From CAZPMO01 sp964587515 (GTDB lineage Bacteria > Pseudomonadota > Alphaproteobacteria > MPNO01): DNA of 50,009 nucleotides. Below are positions 38,193 through 46,867 of the stretch, piece by piece. The first letter of the stretch is position 1. Each line of letters begins with the position of its first letter. The stretch spans positions 1 to 50,009 of the forward strand of contig CAZPMO010000011.1 in NCBI GenBank assembly GCA_964587515.1, written 5' to 3'. Under the pieces are notes generated by a model that made no database searches, was not told where the DNA came from, and was given only the letters and a program-made list of their open reading frames with translations. A program made the position numbers and the translations under genes.

Positions 38193-38444
38193 ATGAACTG
38201 GTTCTCGGGCATCGTGGTCTATGTGATCCTGTGGTGGGTGATCTTCTTCACGACGCTGCCGTTCGGCGTGCGCGCCCCCCATGAGGTCGGCGAGGCGCCG
38301 GAACCGGGCCACGCCGCCGGCGCGCCGGCAAAGCATTTGATACCGCTGAAGGCCGGGATCACATCGGTGATCGCGGCGACTCTCTGGCTGGTGGCCTACT
38401 GGCTGATAAGTTCCGACCTGCTGTCTTTCCGGCCCGCCACATGA
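38193..38444 (+). CDS. DUF1467 family inner-membrane protein
   Basis: An 83-aa protein with two membrane helices (IVVYVILWWVIFFTTLPFGV near residues 7-26 and ITSVIAATLWLVAYWLISS near 56-74) joined by a Pro/Gly-rich loop. The pattern and the position downstream of rnj fit DUF1467, of unknown function and typical of alphaproteobacteria, where it usually comes directly before proS. Here tag and an importer stand between. Its stop overlaps the tag start (ATGA). Confidence 0.85.
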   Translation: MNWFSGIVVYVILWWVIFFTTLPFGVRAPHEVGEAPEPGHAAGAPAKHLIPLKAGITSVIAATLWLVAYWLISSDLLSFRPAT

Positions 38445-38983
38445 GCTATTGCGAAACCGCGCCCGGGCACGAATTTCACGGCCCCTATCACGACACCGAA
38501 TATGGATTTCCCGCGCGCGACGACGCGGTGCTGCTGGAGCGTCTGGCGCTCGAGATCAATCAGGCCGGCCTGTCCTGGCTGACGGTCCTGAAGAAACGCG
38601 CCGCGTTCTTCGAGGTCTATGAGGGGTTCGACGTCGCGACCGTGGCGGGCTACGGCGATGACGATCGCGCCCAGTTGCTGGATGACGCCCGCATCATTCG
38701 CAATCGGCTGAAGGTCAACGCGGTGATCGAAAACGCCGGGCGCATACTGGAATTGTGCGCGCGGCACGGCTCGTTCGCGAACTGGCTGGACGCCCAGCAT
38801 CCCTTGCCCAAGGACGACTGGGTGAAACTGTTCAAAAAGACCTTCGTCTTCACCGGCGGCGAGATCACCGGTGAGTTCCTGATGAGCCTCGGCTATCTGC
38901 CGGGATCGCACGTACCCGATTGCCCGATCCACCACAAGATTGCAAAGCTTTCACCACCCTGGATGAACCGGGCGGGCACATGA
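38441..38983 (+). CDS. tag: DNA-3-methyladenine glycosylase I
   Basis: A 180-aa HhH-family base-excision enzyme that removes 3-methyladenine from alkylated DNA. The zinc-snap residues Cys4, His17, His157 (GSHVPDC) and Cys161 correspond to E. coli Cys4, His17, His175 and Cys179, and Glu38 in the base pocket (LEINQAGLSW) is kept. The motif YHDTEYGFP resembles the family YHDNEWG. Length is close to the usual ~187. It overlaps both DUF1467 (4 bases) and the ABC ATPase gene (4 bases), an unusual coupling of a repair gene to an importer. Confidence 0.92.
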   Translation: MSYCETAPGHEFHGPYHDTEYGFPARDDAVLLERLALEINQAGLSWLTVLKKRAAFFEVYEGFDVATVAGYGDDDRAQLLDDARIIRNRLKVNAVIENAGRILELCARHGSFANWLDAQHPLPKDDWVKLFKKTFVFTGGEITGEFLMSLGYLPGSHVPDCPIHHKIAKLSPPWMNRAGT

Positions 38984-40533
38984 CCGATCAGCCGAGATTG
39001 GAACTGCGCGGCATTGTGAAAAGTTTCCCCGGAACGCTGGCCAACGACCATGTGGATCTCACGCTCGCCCCGGGTCAAATTCATGCCCTTCTGGGCGAGA
39101 ACGGCGCGGGCAAGAGCACGCTGGTGAAGATCGTCTATGGCGCGCTGCGCGCCGATGCCGGCGCTATCCTGTGGCAGGGTGAGCCGGTCGAAATCGCGTC
39201 GCCGGCGCAGGCTCGCCGCCTCGGGATCGGCCTTATCTTCCAGCACTTTTCCCTGTTCGATTCCCTGACCGTGGCCGAGAACATTGCGCTCGGCATCGAC
39301 GAAAAGGTGCCCATGCGTGAACTTACCGAACGCATCGGCCAGGTATCGTCGCGCTATGGTCTGTCGCTCGATCCCGGTCGACATGTCCACACGCTGTCGG
39401 TGGGCGAACGCCAGCGTGTCGAGGTCGTGCGTTGCCTGTTGCAGAACCCGACGCTGCTGATCATGGACGAGCCGACCTCGGTGCTGACGCCGCAAGAGGC
39501 GGAAAAGCTTTTCGAGACCCTGCGCCAGCTCGCCGCCGAGGGTTGCACGATCCTCTATATCAGCCACAAGCTGGAGGAAATCCGGGCGCTGTGTTCGAAG
39601 GCGATGGTGATGCGCGGCGGGCGCGTGGTCGAGACCTGCGATCCGCGCGCGGTGACGGCGCGCGATCTGGCTCAGATGATGATCGGCTCGGAACTGGCGA
39701 CGCCCGGCCACGGCGACCGGGGCGATGTCGGCGCCGAGCGGCTGACGGTAGAACATTTGTCGCTGCCCGCCGACCACCCCTTCGGCACCGATCTGATCGA
39801 TATCAGTTTCAGCGTGCGGGGCGGTGAAATTTTCGGCATTGCCGGCGTTGCCGGCAACGGCCAGCCCGAGCTGATGGCCGCTCTCAGCGGCGAGAGGCTC
39901 ATCGACGATCCCGACGCCATTCGCATGGACGGCGCGCCGGTCGGGACGCAGGGGCCGCGACGACGGCGCGAGCGCGGCATGGGCTTCGTGCCCGAGGACC
40001 GGTTGAGCCGCGGCGCGGTTTCCGACATGACACTTGCCGAGAACAGTTTTCTGGGCGCCTATGCCCATGCCGCGACGGGTCTGATGAAACGCGGCCTGAT
40101 CAGCATAGGGCGGACCCACGATCTGGCGGCGCGCATTATCGATCGCTTCAACGTGGTCGCGGGCGGTTCGCGCGCGGCGGCGCGGAGCCTGTCGGGCGGC
40201 AATCTCCAGAAGTTCATCATCGGCCGCGAGATCCTCCAGAACCCGCGTGTCCTGGTCGCGGCGCAGCCGGCCTGGGGGGTCGACGCCGGCGCCGCCGCCG
40301 CGATCCATCAGGCGCTCATCGATCTCGCGAAATCGGGCTCGGCGGTGCTGGTGATTTCCCAGGACCTCGATGAGCTGTTCGCGATCAGCGACCGGGTGGC
40401 GGTGATCTATCACGGTCGCCTGTCGCCCGTTCGCCCGACGGGCGAGATGACCGTCGAGCAGGCGGGTCTGTTGATGGGCGGTATGTTCGACCATGCGGAC
40501 GAAAAGATGGATCGTGATGCTGCCGAGGCTTGA
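38980..40533 (+). CDS. ABC transporter, tandem ATP-binding protein (BMP/nucleoside type)
   Basis: A 517-aa ATPase with two ABC domains in one chain, as in sugar and nucleoside importers. The first half has Walker A LLGENGAGKST near residues 37-47, the signature LSVGERQRVEV and Walker B LLIMDEPTSV. The second half has a degenerate Walker A (GVAGNGQPE) and a full LSGGNLQK signature, and its Walker B lacks the catalytic Glu (AAQPAWGVD), the usual asymmetry for this family. The ATG at 38980 overlaps the tag stop. It is followed by two permeases and a BMP-family binding protein, so nucleoside uptake is the likely role. Confidence 0.92.
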   Translation: MTDQPRLELRGIVKSFPGTLANDHVDLTLAPGQIHALLGENGAGKSTLVKIVYGALRADAGAILWQGEPVEIASPAQARRLGIGLIFQHFSLFDSLTVAENIALGIDEKVPMRELTERIGQVSSRYGLSLDPGRHVHTLSVGERQRVEVVRCLLQNPTLLIMDEPTSVLTPQEAEKLFETLRQLAAEGCTILYISHKLEEIRALCSKAMVMRGGRVVETCDPRAVTARDLAQMMIGSELATPGHGDRGDVGAERLTVEHLSLPADHPFGTDLIDISFSVRGGEIFGIAGVAGNGQPELMAALSGERLIDDPDAIRMDGAPVGTQGPRRRRERGMGFVPEDRLSRGAVSDMTLAENSFLGAYAHAATGLMKRGLISIGRTHDLAARIIDRFNVVAGGSRAAARSLSGGNLQKFIIGREILQNPRVLVAAQPAWGVDAGAAAAIHQALIDLAKSGSAVLVISQDLDELFAISDRVAVIYHGRLSPVRPTGEMTVEQAGLLMGGMFDHADEKMDRDAAEA

Positions 40534-41588
40534 ATCACGCGGTGCGGTGTCCGCGCCCATGGTGTGGCTGACGCCAATATTCGCGGTCGCGCTGACATTG
40601 ATCGCCGGTGTGATCCTGTTCGCGTTCCTCGGGTTCGATCCGCTGCGGGCGCTCTATGTCTATTTCATCAAGCCGCTGACCAGCGTCTATGGTTTGTCGG
40701 AGCTGGCGGTGAAGGCGACGCCGTTGGCGATGATCGCGACCGGTCTGTCGCTGGGCTTTCGCGCCAATGTCTGGAATATCGGCGCCGAGGGCCAGTTCAC
40801 CATGGGCGCGATCTGCGGCGGTGTGGTTTCATGACGGCGACAGCCTGCTGATCCTGCCGGCGATGGTCGTCGCCGGCGGGCTTGGCGGCATGGCTTGGGC
40901 GTTTATCCCGGCCTGGCTGCGTACCCGGTTCAACGCCAACGAAATCCTCACAAGCCTGATGCTGACCTATGTGGCGCTGTTGCTGCTGAGCCTGTTGGTG
41001 CACGGGCCGTGGCGCGATCCCGGAGGTCTGAATTTCCCGGAATCGAGGATGTTCGGCGATGCTTCCCTGCTGCCGGTGATCCTCGACGAAACACGGCTCA
41101 ATATCGGGGCGCTGTTCGCGCTTGCGGTAATCGCGGCGGGTTGGGTGCTGATCAGCCGGTCCTTCGTGGGTTTCCAGATCAAGGTCGTCGGGCAGGCGCC
41201 CACGGCGGCCGGCTTTGCCGGTTTCAGGGAGAAAAACCTGATCTGGACGACGTTCCTGGTGGCCGGGGCGCTGTCCGGGCTGGCCGGGCTGTTCGAAGTC
41301 GCGGGACCGATCGGCCAGCTCAACCCGTCCATTTCGCCCGGCTACGGCTTCACCGCGATCATTGTCGCCTTTCTCGGCCGATTGCATCCCGGTGGCGTCC
41401 TGCTGGCGTCCCTCCTGATTGCGTTGACGTACCTCGGCGGCGAGCTTGCGCAGATTGAACTACGCCTGCCGCTGGCGGTAACCGGCGTGTTTCAGGGAAT
41501 GCTGCTGTTCTTCCTGCTCGGGGTCGATGTGTTGATCCGCTATCGGGTGCGTTTCGGGCGGCGCCGCGTCGCGTCACGGGTAGGCTGA
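40517..41588 (+). pseudogene. ABC transporter permease (BMP/nucleoside type), frameshifted
   Basis: The first permease of the importer. The N-terminal part reads to a stop at 40834 (last residues ...ICGGVVS), with the conserved FRANVWNIGAEGQFTMGAI just before. The rest continues in the +1 frame from about 40820 (WFHDGDSLLILPAM, then LRTRFNANEILTSLML near 40918-40965) to 41588. The break therefore lies between about 40805 and 40834. The two halves together make a normal ~350-residue permease. Either the gene is truly broken, or the draft assembly has an indel. All other importer genes are intact, which favours a sequence error or a very recent mutation. The start overlaps the ATPase gene by 17 bases. 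Confidence 0.8.
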
Positions 41589-41595
41589 GCCGGAC

Positions 41596-42516
41596 ATGGA
41601 CACCACATCCGCAATCCTGGTTTCCATGGTCGCCGCTTCGACGCCGCTGCTGTTTGCCGCGCTCGGCGAACTGGTGACCGAGAAATCGGGCGTTCTCAAC
41701 CTTGGCGTCGAAGGCATGATGCTGCTTGGCGCGGTCGGCGCCTTCGCGACCGGCGTCGCGACCGGCAGCGCGACGCTGGCGGTGCTCGCCGGCGCCCTCT
41801 CCGGCCTCGTGATGTCGCTGCTGTTCGGGCTGCTGACACTGACCCTGCTCGCCAATCAGGTGGCGACGGGGCTCGCGCTCACCATCTTCGGCGTGGGTTT
41901 GAGCGCGCTGTTCGGCAAGTCCTATGTCGGGGAGCCGTTGGATGCGATGCCCAAGCTGAATATTCCGGGAATCAGCGATCTGCCGTTGGTGGGGCCGGCG
42001 CTGTTCGGCCACGACGCGCTGGTCTATCTGTCGGTCGCCATGGTGTTCGCGGTGAGCTCGTTTCTCTACCGCACCCGTTCCGGGCTGGTGCTGCGAGCAT
42101 GCGGCGAATCCCACGACGCCGCGCATGCGATCGGCTATCCGGTGATCCGCATCCGTTATTTCGCGGTGATGTTCGGCGGCGCCATGGCCGGCATCGGCGG
42201 CGCGTTTCTGTCGCTGGTCTATACGCCCATGTGGATTGAGAACATGACCGCCGGGCGCGGCTGGATCGCGCTGGCGCTGGTGGTGTTCGCGACCTGGCGG
42301 CCATGGCGGGTCTTTCTCGGCGCGTATCTGTTCGGCGGCGTGACCATGCTGCAGCTTCATGCCCAGGGCGCCGGTTTCGCGGTGCCATCGCAAATCATGT
42401 CCATGCTGCCCTATCTGGCGACCGTGCTGGTGCTGGTGCTGATTTCACGTGACCGGACCCGCATTCGTCTGAATGCGCCGGCCGATATCGGCCGGGTTTT
42501 CCACCCGGACTCGTGA
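41596..42516 (+). CDS. ABC transporter permease (BMP/nucleoside type)
   Basis: A 306-aa inner-membrane permease, the second of the pair, with about eight to nine helices. The N-terminal ALGELVTEKSGVLNLGVEG motif is typical of the NupC/YufQ-like branch, and the cytoplasmic coupling motif GLVLRACGESHDAAHAIGYP near residues 163-182 contacts the ATPase. A 6-bp hairpin CCGGGT/ACCCGG lies near its end (42492-42508). Seven bases separate it from the previous permease. Confidence 0.92.
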   Translation: MDTTSAILVSMVAASTPLLFAALGELVTEKSGVLNLGVEGMMLLGAVGAFATGVATGSATLAVLAGALSGLVMSLLFGLLTLTLLANQVATGLALTIFGVGLSALFGKSYVGEPLDAMPKLNIPGISDLPLVGPALFGHDALVYLSVAMVFAVSSFLYRTRSGLVLRACGESHDAAHAIGYPVIRIRYFAVMFGGAMAGIGGAFLSLVYTPMWIENMTAGRGWIALALVVFATWRPWRVFLGAYLFGGVTMLQLHAQGAGFAVPSQIMSMLPYLATVLVLVLISRDRTRIRLNAPADIGRVFHPDS

Positions 42517-42583
42517 GGCGCGAACATTCGTGCTATAACCCGGTCCTGCTAAATCAGATCAACCCACACGGATGAGGTGACAA

Positions 42584-43675
42584 ATGGGACACTGGGGTTT
42601 CGCCGGAAAACTCGCCGGCGCGACGGCGGTCGCGGTTCTCGCGCTTGCCGGTTCGATCGGCGCGCAAGCCGCCGATCCGTTGAAAATCGGTTTCGTCTAT
42701 GTCGGCCCGATCGGCGATCATGGCTGGACCTACCGCCATAATGTCGGCCGTCTCGCGATCGACCGGGCGCTGGGCGGCAAGGTCAAGACCACCTACGTGG
42801 AGAGCGTCAGCGAGGGCGCCGACGCCGAACGCGTGATCCGACAACTGGCCACTACCGGCCACGGGCTGATCTTCACCACGTCGTTCGGTTACATGAATCC
42901 CACCGTGAAGGTCGCCAAGCGCTTCCCCAAGGTGAAGTTCGAACACGCCACCGGTTACAAGCGCGGCAAGAATGTCTCGACCTACGCGGCGCGCTTCTAT
43001 GAAGGACGCTCGATCGCCGGCGTGATCGCGGCGAACGTGACCAAGTCCAACACCATCGGTTATGTCGGATCGTTCCCGATCCCCGAGGTGGTGCGCGGCA
43101 TCAACGCCTTCACGATTTCGCTGCGGAAGATCAACCCGAAGGCCACCGTCAAGGTCGTCTGGGTGAACACCTGGTATGATCCCGGCAAGGAAGGCGACGC
43201 CGCCAAGGCGCTGATCGACCAGGGCGCGGACGTCATCCTCCAGCACACCGATTCCCCGGCGGCGCTCCAGATCGCCCAGAAGCGGGGCGTCTGGGCCGTC
43301 GGGCAGGCATCCGACATGACCAAGTTCGGTCCCAAGGCTCACCTGACCTCCATCGTCGATGTCTGGGACAGCTACTATGTCGCCCGCGCCAAGGCGGTGC
43401 TGGACGGCACCTGGAAGTCGCAGGACACCTGGGACGGGCTCAAGGCGGGCATGCTTGAGATGGCCGACTACAACCCGAAAATTCCGGCCGGCGTCGTCGC
43501 CAAGGCGAAAACGCTGGAAAACGATATCCGATCCGGCAAGGTCCATTCGTTCCAGGGCCCGATCCGCAATCAGGCGGGTAAACTGGTCGTGGCGGCCGGC
43601 AAGCGGGTCAGCGACAAGGAGCTTCTGTCCATGAACTGGTATGTCGAGGGCGTGCAGGGAAAACTGCCCAAGTAA
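42584..43675 (+). CDS. BMP-family ABC transporter substrate-binding protein
   Basis: A 363-aa periplasmic binding protein. The signal peptide (about 1-29, ending GAQAAD) is of ordinary Sec type without a lipobox, unlike the lipoprotein BmpA of spirochetes. The mature part starts KIGFVYVGPIGDHGWTY, the family's ligand-loop start, and contains ADVILQHTDSPAALQIAQ. BMP-family proteins of the PnrA type bind purine nucleosides; some alphaproteobacterial relatives bind other ligands, so the ligand is inferred. A possible -10 TATAAC is at 42534-42539 and a strong terminator follows, so it can be expressed alone, in excess over the permeases. Confidence 0.92.
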   Translation: MGHWGFAGKLAGATAVAVLALAGSIGAQAADPLKIGFVYVGPIGDHGWTYRHNVGRLAIDRALGGKVKTTYVESVSEGADAERVIRQLATTGHGLIFTTSFGYMNPTVKVAKRFPKVKFEHATGYKRGKNVSTYAARFYEGRSIAGVIAANVTKSNTIGYVGSFPIPEVVRGINAFTISLRKINPKATVKVVWVNTWYDPGKEGDAAKALIDQGADVILQHTDSPAALQIAQKRGVWAVGQASDMTKFGPKAHLTSIVDVWDSYYVARAKAVLDGTWKSQDTWDGLKAGMLEMADYNPKIPAGVVAKAKTLENDIRSGKVHSFQGPIRNQAGKLVVAAGKRVSDKELLSMNWYVEGVQGKLPK

Positions 43676-43695
43676 CGTTCCGTTAACCATGTTTC

Positions 43696-43732
43696 GCCCG
43701 GCGGGCCGCGCGGTCCGCCGGGCTATTTTTTT
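43696..43732 (+). terminator. Intrinsic terminator after the BMP binding protein
   Basis: A 12-bp stem (GCCCGGCGGGCC at 43696-43707 with GGTCCGCCGGGC at 43712-43723, one G-U pair) and a 4-base GCGC loop are followed by TATTTTTTT. It ends the importer operon 20 bases after the last stop. Confidence 0.9.
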
Positions 43733-43779
43733 GCCGGCCCGATACCGATCCTTAACCGCGCTCGGCGGATAATCACGCC

Positions 43780-44190
43780 ATGCGCGCGATAGCACTGATA
43801 TTGATGGCTCTGACCCTGGTTCCCGCCGCGGCGCGGGCCGAAAAGGTGAAGGCCAAGGTCACCCGGGCGGATTGCCAGAACGTGGTGAGCCATCAGCCGG
43901 ATGCCGATGTGGCCTACCGGCCCGGCGTTGATGTCCATGGCAACGCCGTCGTCCCGGCCGATCTTAACGGCGGGTCCCAGTTCAAGGCGCCCAAGGAAAT
44001 CCATATCCCGATCACCATCGATATCGGTAAGCGCTTCGGGGTTTCCAGCACCTCCGGCCTCTACGACGCGGAGGCCGAAATGGGCGTGGTCACCTGGCGT
44101 GACGGCAAGATCACGTATAACGGCCAGCCCCTCAACAACCAGGACGAGGCGGCCCTCGCCGCCGCCTGCCGGCGCATTCTCAATAAATAA
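43780..44190 (+). CDS. Hypothetical exported protein
   Basis: A 136-aa protein with a signal peptide (MRAIALILMALTLVPAAARA) and no membrane segment after it. The mature part has a beta-rich core (IPITIDIGKRFGV...AEMGVVTWRDGKITYNGQPL) and two Cys residues (Cys32 and one near the C-terminus, AAACRRIL) that could form a disulfide. It stands alone between the importer terminator and proS. I do not recognise a named domain; an envelope-related housekeeping role is only suggested by the neighbours proS and lolCD. Confidence 0.7.
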   Translation: MRAIALILMALTLVPAAARAEKVKAKVTRADCQNVVSHQPDADVAYRPGVDVHGNAVVPADLNGGSQFKAPKEIHIPITIDIGKRFGVSSTSGLYDAEAEMGVVTWRDGKITYNGQPLNNQDEAALAAACRRILNK

Positions 44191-44300
44191 ACTCGGCTAG
44201 CCGCAGATTCGGGCTTTACGTTGCGATCCGGTCGGGGTTCGCCTAAGTTCCGAACGCCGCGTGTCGCGCGGTCCAGTATGGTGGCAACGCACGGATTCCG

Positions 44301-45620
44301 ATGCGGCTTTCAACTTATTTCATGCCGACCCTGAAGGAAGAGCCCAGCGAGGCGCAGATCGTCTCGCATCGGCTGATGCTGCGCGCCGGCATGGTGCGCC
44401 AATCGAGCGCCGGGATTTATTCATGGCTGCCGCTGGGATACCGCGTGTTGCGCAAGGTGGAGGCCGTCGTGCGCGACGAACAGGATCGCGCCGGCGCCCA
44501 GGAAATGCTGATGCCGACCATTCAGCCCGCCGATCTGTGGCGCGAGAGCGGCCGCTATGACGGCTACGGCAAGGAGATGCTGCGCATCGTCGACCGCCAT
44601 GATCGCGATATGCTGTACGGGCCGACTAACGAAGAACAGATTACCGAAATCGTCCGCTACCATGTGAAGAGCTATCGCGAGCTGCCCAAGCTGCTCTATC
44701 ACATCCAGTGGAAATTCCGTGACGAGGTGCGGCCCCGCTTCGGCGTGATGCGTGGTCGCGAATTCCTGATGAAGGATACCTATTCCTTCGACCTCGATTA
44801 CGAAAGCGCGCGGCTTTCCTACAACAAAATGTTCGTCGCCTATCTGCGGACATTTAATCGTATGGGTTTGCAGGCGATTCCAATGCGGGCCGACACGGGG
44901 CCAATCGGCGGTGATCTCAGTCATGAATTCCTGGTCCTGGCCGATACCGGTGAAAGCGAAGTGGCTTGTCACAAGGACCTTATCGACCTGGATGTCGAGT
45001 ATATGAAACTCGATCCGCAGGGCGATCTGGGAACCGTCGTCGACGCGTTGACCGATTATTACGCCGCCACGGATGAACAGCGAGACCCCGAGATCGAAAA
45101 ATCTCTCGGTGAGGAATTGATCGTGCGGCGCGGCATCGAGGTCGGGCACATCTTTTATTTCGGCACCAAATATTCCGCTGCCATGAATGCGGTCGTGACC
45201 GGTCCCAACGACGAGTCCATCCCCTGCGAGATGGGGTCCTACGGCATCGGCGTCTCGCGCCTGGTGGGCGCGATCATCGAGGCCTATCACGACGAGAACG
45301 GCATCATCTGGCCCGAGTCCGTGGCGCCGTTCGGCGTCGGAATTCTCAATCTCAAGAGCGGTGACGAGGCCTGCGACGCCGTGTGCGACGATCTCTACGC
45401 CAAGCTCGACGCCGCCGGACGGGAGCCGATTTACGACGACCGGTCCGAGCGCGCCGGCGCGAAATTCGCCGACATGGATCTGATCGGCATTCCGTGGCAG
45501 GTCATCGCCGGGCCGCGCGGGGTCAAATCGGGCACGGTCGAGCTCAAGAACCGGGCGACCGGCGAGCGCGATGAGATTTCGGTGGAAGCCGCAGTGGCGC
45601 GGCTCACGGGCACCGCGTGA
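44301..45620 (+). CDS. proS: Prolyl-tRNA synthetase (short, without editing insertion)
   Basis: A 439-aa class II aminoacyl-tRNA synthetase that charges tRNA-Pro. Class II elements are visible: GPTNEEQITEIVRYHVKS near residues 95-112, the motif 2 region FRDEVRPRFGVMRGREFLMKD near 137-157, and the motif 3 region GSYGIGVSRLVGAI near 312-325. It lacks the ~180-residue INS editing domain of E. coli-type ProRS, as normal for alphaproteobacteria. The C-terminal anticodon-binding domain is complete. The stop overlaps the lolC GTG start. Confidence 0.96.
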   Translation: MRLSTYFMPTLKEEPSEAQIVSHRLMLRAGMVRQSSAGIYSWLPLGYRVLRKVEAVVRDEQDRAGAQEMLMPTIQPADLWRESGRYDGYGKEMLRIVDRHDRDMLYGPTNEEQITEIVRYHVKSYRELPKLLYHIQWKFRDEVRPRFGVMRGREFLMKDTYSFDLDYESARLSYNKMFVAYLRTFNRMGLQAIPMRADTGPIGGDLSHEFLVLADTGESEVACHKDLIDLDVEYMKLDPQGDLGTVVDALTDYYAATDEQRDPEIEKSLGEELIVRRGIEVGHIFYFGTKYSAAMNAVVTGPNDESIPCEMGSYGIGVSRLVGAIIEAYHDENGIIWPESVAPFGVGILNLKSGDEACDAVCDDLYAKLDAAGREPIYDDRSERAGAKFADMDLIGIPWQVIAGPRGVKSGTVELKNRATGERDEISVEAAVARLTGTA

Positions 45621-46867
45621 TTTTTTCCCCTTTCGAACGCATGGTGGCGCTGCGGTATCTGAGAGCGCGGCGCGAGGAAGGTTTCGTGTCCGTCATCGCC
45701 GGGTTCTCGCTGGCCGGCATTGCCCTCGGCGTCGCGACCCTGATCGTGGTGATGTCGGTGATGAACGGATTCCGGGCCGAGATGATGGCGCGCATCCTCG
45801 GTCTCAACGGCCATGTCACGGTCTATTCGGGCACCGCGAAGCCTCTGCGCGGGTTCGACGAAATGGCTAAGCGTCTGCGTGGCGTCGACGGCGTGATCGC
45901 GGCGACGCCGCTGGTCGAAGGCCAGGTCATGGCGACCGCGAACGGCGTCGCCGGCGGCGCGCTGGTGCGCGGCATCCGGCCCGACGACATGCGCACGCGG
46001 GCGATCATTGCCGGAAATATCCGCGCCGGATCGCTGGACGCCTTCAAGGGTAAAAGCGCGATCATTGTCGGCAAGCGGCTGGCCCGGCGCTACGGGCTCC
46101 ATCCCGGCGATAAGCTCAGGCTGATTTCGCCGCAGAGCAAAGCAACCGCGTTCGGATCCCTGCCGCGCATCAAGAGTTACCGCATCGCGGCGACCTTCGA
46201 AGTCGGCATGTATGAATATGACAATGGTTTCATCTTCATGCCGCTGGCGGCGGCGCAGCTTTATTTCCGCACCGGCGACGGGGTTTCCGGCATCGAGCTT
46301 ATGCTGGACGATCCCGACGAAGTGTTCGCGAAGCGCTTGGAGATCTCACAAGCCGCCCAGCGCCCGGTCCGCATCGTCGACTGGCAGCGCGCCAATTCCT
46401 CGCTGTTCAACGCGGTGAAGGTCGAACGCAACGTGATGTTCCTGATCCTGACGCTGATCATCCTGGTCGCAGCGTTCAACATCATCTCCGGTATGATCAT
46501 GCTGGTAAAGGACAAGGGGCGCGACATCGCGATCTTGCGCACCATGGGTGCGACACGCGGCATGGTGATGCGCATTTTTCTGTTCGCGGGCGCCTCGGTC
46601 GGCGTGATCGGGACGTTCCTAGGTTTCGTTCTGGGCCTCGCCTTCGCCGACAATATCGAGCTTATCCGTAAAGGCCTCGAAGGGCTTACCGATACCGACC
46701 TGTTCGCCGCCGAGATTTATTTCCTGTCGCAGCTTCCGTCCAAGGTCGAGACCATGGATGTGGTCAGCGTGGTCGGGCTGGCGCTGGTGCTGTCATTGCT
46801 GGCGACGCTTTATCCGGCGTGGCGGGCGGCGCGGCTCGATCCGGTCGAGGCGCTTCGATATGAGTAG
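45617..46867 (+). CDS. lolC: Lipoprotein-releasing ABC transporter permease (LolC/LolE family)
   Basis: A 416-aa inner-membrane permease that extracts lipoproteins and hands them to the carrier LolA. It has one N-terminal helix (VIAGFSLAGIALGVATLIVVMSVMNGF), a large periplasmic domain (about 50-265) and three C-terminal helices, the Lol layout. Only one such gene is present, so it may form a homodimer (LolF-like) instead of the LolC/LolE pair of gammaproteobacteria. The start is a GTG overlapping proS by four bases; the end overlaps lolD by eight bases. Confidence 0.93.
   Translation: MIFSPFERMVALRYLRARREEGFVSVIAGFSLAGIALGVATLIVVMSVMNGFRAEMMARILGLNGHVTVYSGTAKPLRGFDEMAKRLRGVDGVIAATPLVEGQVMATANGVAGGALVRGIRPDDMRTRAIIAGNIRAGSLDAFKGKSAIIVGKRLARRYGLHPGDKLRLISPQSKATAFGSLPRIKSYRIAATFEVGMYEYDNGFIFMPLAAAQLYFRTGDGVSGIELMLDDPDEVFAKRLEISQAAQRPVRIVDWQRANSSLFNAVKVERNVMFLILTLIILVAAFNIISGMIMLVKDKGRDIAILRTMGATRGMVMRIFLFAGASVGVIGTFLGFVLGLAFADNIELIRKGLEGLTDTDLFAAEIYFLSQLPSKVETMDVVSVVGLALVLSLLATLYPAWRAARLDPVEALRYE

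Noticed and set aside
38980..43675. Sugar (ribose/xylose-type) importer
   Set aside because: The tandem ATPase resembles sugar importers, but two distinct permeases and a BMP-family binding protein point to the nucleoside-type group.
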